In this document: positions 5,457 through 7,230 of the stretch, piece by piece
How positions within the stretch are numbered: position 1 is the stretch's first letter
How the letters are laid out: every line of letters begins with the position of its first letter
NCBI GenBank assembly: GCA_021812265.1
Contig: JAKAOI010000111.1
Coordinates: 1-7,230 of the forward strand
DNA from: Chloroflexota bacterium
Lineage (GTDB): Bacteria > Chloroflexota > Ktedonobacteria > Ktedonobacterales > JACDGC01
Reading direction: 5' to 3'
Length of the DNA stretch: 7,230 nt
Position numbers and translations under genes: made by a program
Notes under the pieces: generated by a model
Told to the model about the DNA's origin: nothing
The model's database searches: none
The model's input: the letters and a program-made list of their open reading frames with translations, nothing else

Positions 5457-7124
5457 ATGGCAAAGTTTATTTTTGTAACCGGTGGGGTTGTTTCATCGGT
5501 TGGTAAAGGTATTACGGTTGCTTCGGTCGGCCGGCTGTTGAAAAGCAGAAATATTTCGGTTTCTATTATGAAACTCGATCCATATATCAACGTCGATCCC
5601 GGCACCATGTCTCCATACCAGCACGGTGAAGTATTCGTAACCGAAGACGGCGCCGAAACCGATTTAGACTTGGGTCACTACGAACGGTTTACCGATGAAC
5701 CGGCTAACCGATTTTCCAACTGCACAACCGGCCAAGTATACGCCAATGTCATCGGCAAGGAACGCCACGGAACCTATTTAGGCGGCACCATTCAGGTTGT
5801 TCCGCACATTACAAATGAAATTAAAGAACGCATTCGCGTCCATGCCGCGCAAAGCAGCGCCGATGTCATCATCTGTGAAGTTGGCGGCACCGTCGGTGAT
5901 ATTGAAGGTGAGCCGTTTTTAGAAGCTATTCGGCAAATGAAGCGCGACCTGGGCCAAGAAAATGTTTTATATATTCATCTCACTTGGCTGCCCTATATCG
6001 CCGCCACCCACGAACTGAAAACCAAACCAACACAGCACAGCATGATGGAGCTGCGCCGGGTCGGCATTCAGCCCGATATTATTTTATGCAGAGCGGATCA
6101 ACCGGTAAGCCAAGAGCTATGCAGCAAAATCGCGCTATTTGCCAATATAGATGAAAGAGCCGTCATTCCTTTAGTTACGGCCGATTCTATCTATCAGGTC
6201 CCGCTACTGCTTGAAGAAGCCGGGCTGGGCGCTTACCTTGTTGAAAAATTTGCTTTACCGCCAACAGAGCCGAACCTTGCAGGCTGGCGCGACTTAGTTA
6301 ACGTTATTTTTCAGGAAAAACCCAGCGTGCGTATTGCTTTGGTAGGAAAATATGTTGCGCTGCACGACGCATATCTTTCCGTTGCAGAATCGCTGCATCA
6401 CGCGGCATGGTCGCAGCAACTGGATATTGATATTGATTGGGTTCATTCCGAAGATCTGGAAAACCATCCGGAAGAATCGCTGGCAAGGCTTGCCGCAGCC
6501 GACGGCATTTTGGTTCCCGGCGGATTTGGCCCGCGCGGCATCGAAGGAAAAATTCTGGCGGCAAAACACGCGCGTGAACAAAAAATTCCCTATTTAGGGC
6601 TGTGCCTCGGCATGCAAATAGCCGTCATAGAATTTGCGCGCCATGTGCTGCGTCTTCCCAAAGCTAATTCATCGGAATTTGATATTGAATCTCCCGATCC
6701 GGTCATCAACCTGATGGAAGATCAACGATCGGTCGCCAATAAGGGCGGCACTATGCGGTTAGGCAATTGGGTTTGCTGTCTTACACCGGAAACAAAGGCC
6801 GCCAAAGCATATAGCAAAGAAATTGTGCTGGAACGCCATCGTCACCGATACGAATTCAATAACAGCTATCGCCGCGCATTTGAACGCGCAGGCATGCTCG
6901 TCAGCGGTAAATCAGCGGATAACACGCTGGTTGAAATCGTTGAATTGAAAGATCATCCTTGGTTTGTTGGAACTCAATTTCATCCGGAATTTAAAAGCCG
7001 CCCGCTGGAGCCGCATCCGCTGTTCCACGACTTTGTCACTGCAGCGCGACAGCGCGCCACGCAGCGTGTCAACAACTTGGCGGAAAAAAACGGCAATGAA
7101 ACAATTCTTTCGGCTTCCGAATAA
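5457..7124 (+). CDS. pyrG: CTP synthase (glutamine hydrolysing)
   Basis: The enzyme makes CTP from UTP, ATP and glutamine, the last step of pyrimidine nucleotide synthesis, in the cytoplasm as a tetramer. At 555 residues it is full length. The synthetase (amidoligase) domain covers about 1-270: FVTGGVVSSVGKG at 5-17, DPYINVDPGTMSP at 41-53, the EDGAETDLDLGHYE block at 63-76 with Mg ligand D71, and EVGGTVGDIE at 141-150 with E141; KTKPTQHS at 188-195 belongs to the UTP site. The class I glutaminase domain covers about 290-535: PGGFG oxyanion region at 354-358, nucleophile C383 in GLCLGMQ, and H509/E511 in QFHPEF. All catalytic residues are present. W177 in HLTWLPYI replaces a usually smaller hydrophobic residue. 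The last 25 residues look like a variable tail. AAAGG at 5441-5445, 11 bases before the ATG, is a modest ribosome binding site. Transcription probably comes from the promoter before the MBL gene. Confidence 0.98.
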   Translation: MAKFIFVTGGVVSSVGKGITVASVGRLLKSRNISVSIMKLDPYINVDPGTMSPYQHGEVFVTEDGAETDLDLGHYERFTDEPANRFSNCTTGQVYANVIGKERHGTYLGGTIQVVPHITNEIKERIRVHAAQSSADVIICEVGGTVGDIEGEPFLEAIRQMKRDLGQENVLYIHLTWLPYIAATHELKTKPTQHSMMELRRVGIQPDIILCRADQPVSQELCSKIALFANIDERAVIPLVTADSIYQVPLLLEEAGLGAYLVEKFALPPTEPNLAGWRDLVNVIFQEKPSVRIALVGKYVALHDAYLSVAESLHHAAWSQQLDIDIDWVHSEDLENHPEESLARLAAADGILVPGGFGPRGIEGKILAAKHAREQKIPYLGLCLGMQIAVIEFARHVLRLPKANSSEFDIESPDPVINLMEDQRSVANKGGTMRLGNWVCCLTPETKAAKAYSKEIVLERHRHRYEFNNSYRRAFERAGMLVSGKSADNTLVEIVELKDHPWFVGTQFHPEFKSRPLEPHPLFHDFVTAARQRATQRVNNLAEKNGNETILSASE

Positions 7125-7147
7125 CCAATAAAGCTCTATAATTTTGG

Positions 7148-7173
7148 AGGGCGGCCATCAAGGCCGCCTTTTT
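7148..7173 (+). terminator. Intrinsic terminator of pyrG
   Basis: GGCGGCC (7150-7156), loop ATCAA, GGCCGCC (7162-7168), then five T (7169-7173). The stem can gain a G·U and an A-U pair at its base. It lies 25 bases after the pyrG stop. Nothing further can be supported from 7174 to the end of the window. Confidence 0.93.
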
Positions 7174-7230
7174 GTGTATTTGAAATATCCGGCAACACAA
7201 AGGGCGCGCCACAAAATAACATTGCCAGAT

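Noticed and set aside
1..7230. CRISPR array, insertion sequence, phage genes or toxin-antitoxin pair
   Set aside because: No spaced direct repeats, transposase motifs, terminal repeats flanking a target duplication, or recognisable toxin families were seen on either strand.

Overview
The window looks like chromosomal DNA of a bacterium of middling GC content, with coding regions that are clearly richer in GC than the AT-rich gaps. The best guess for lineage is Chloroflexota or a relative. This rests on a membrane-anchored S11 D,D-peptidase ending in an LGFP-like tail, and on a UlaG-like metallo-beta-lactamase (MBL) protein whose remembered closest look-alikes are from that phylum. It is an inference from protein style, not a search result. 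Every gene with good support is on the + strand.

Layout. Positions 1-273 are the 3' end of a TPR protein that starts before the window. A leader of about 170 bases with several dyads precedes an S11-type D-alanyl-D-alanine carboxypeptidase (446-1957). A gap of about 480 bases (1958-2434) holds no convincing gene but has an inverted repeat and weak promoter-like sites. Next comes a two-gene unit: a ParA-family ATPase without a visible ParB (2435-3298) and an unrecognised 154-residue protein with a SAP-like C-terminal helix pair (3318-3782). A doubtful 85-codon ORF overlaps its end (3763-4020). An AT-rich gap leads to two serine tRNA genes, Ser-CGA (4354-4444) and Ser-GGA (4494-4583), with a strong promoter almost touching the first and an intrinsic terminator after the second. 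A separate extended -10 promoter then drives an MBL-fold hydrolase with a TTG start (4754-5401) and CTP synthase pyrG (5457-7124), which ends at a clean intrinsic terminator (7148-7173).

How the parts work together. The window mixes housekeeping functions: peptidoglycan trimming outside the cell, serine tRNA supply, and CTP synthesis by PyrG. The MBL protein is probably co-transcribed with pyrG, and the junction between them carries two hairpins that could affect pyrG translation. The ParA pair is the least understood unit and the best candidate for something undescribed: a segregation- or positioning-type ATPase paired with a small protein that is not ParB. I see no CRISPR array, insertion sequence, phage gene or complete defence system.
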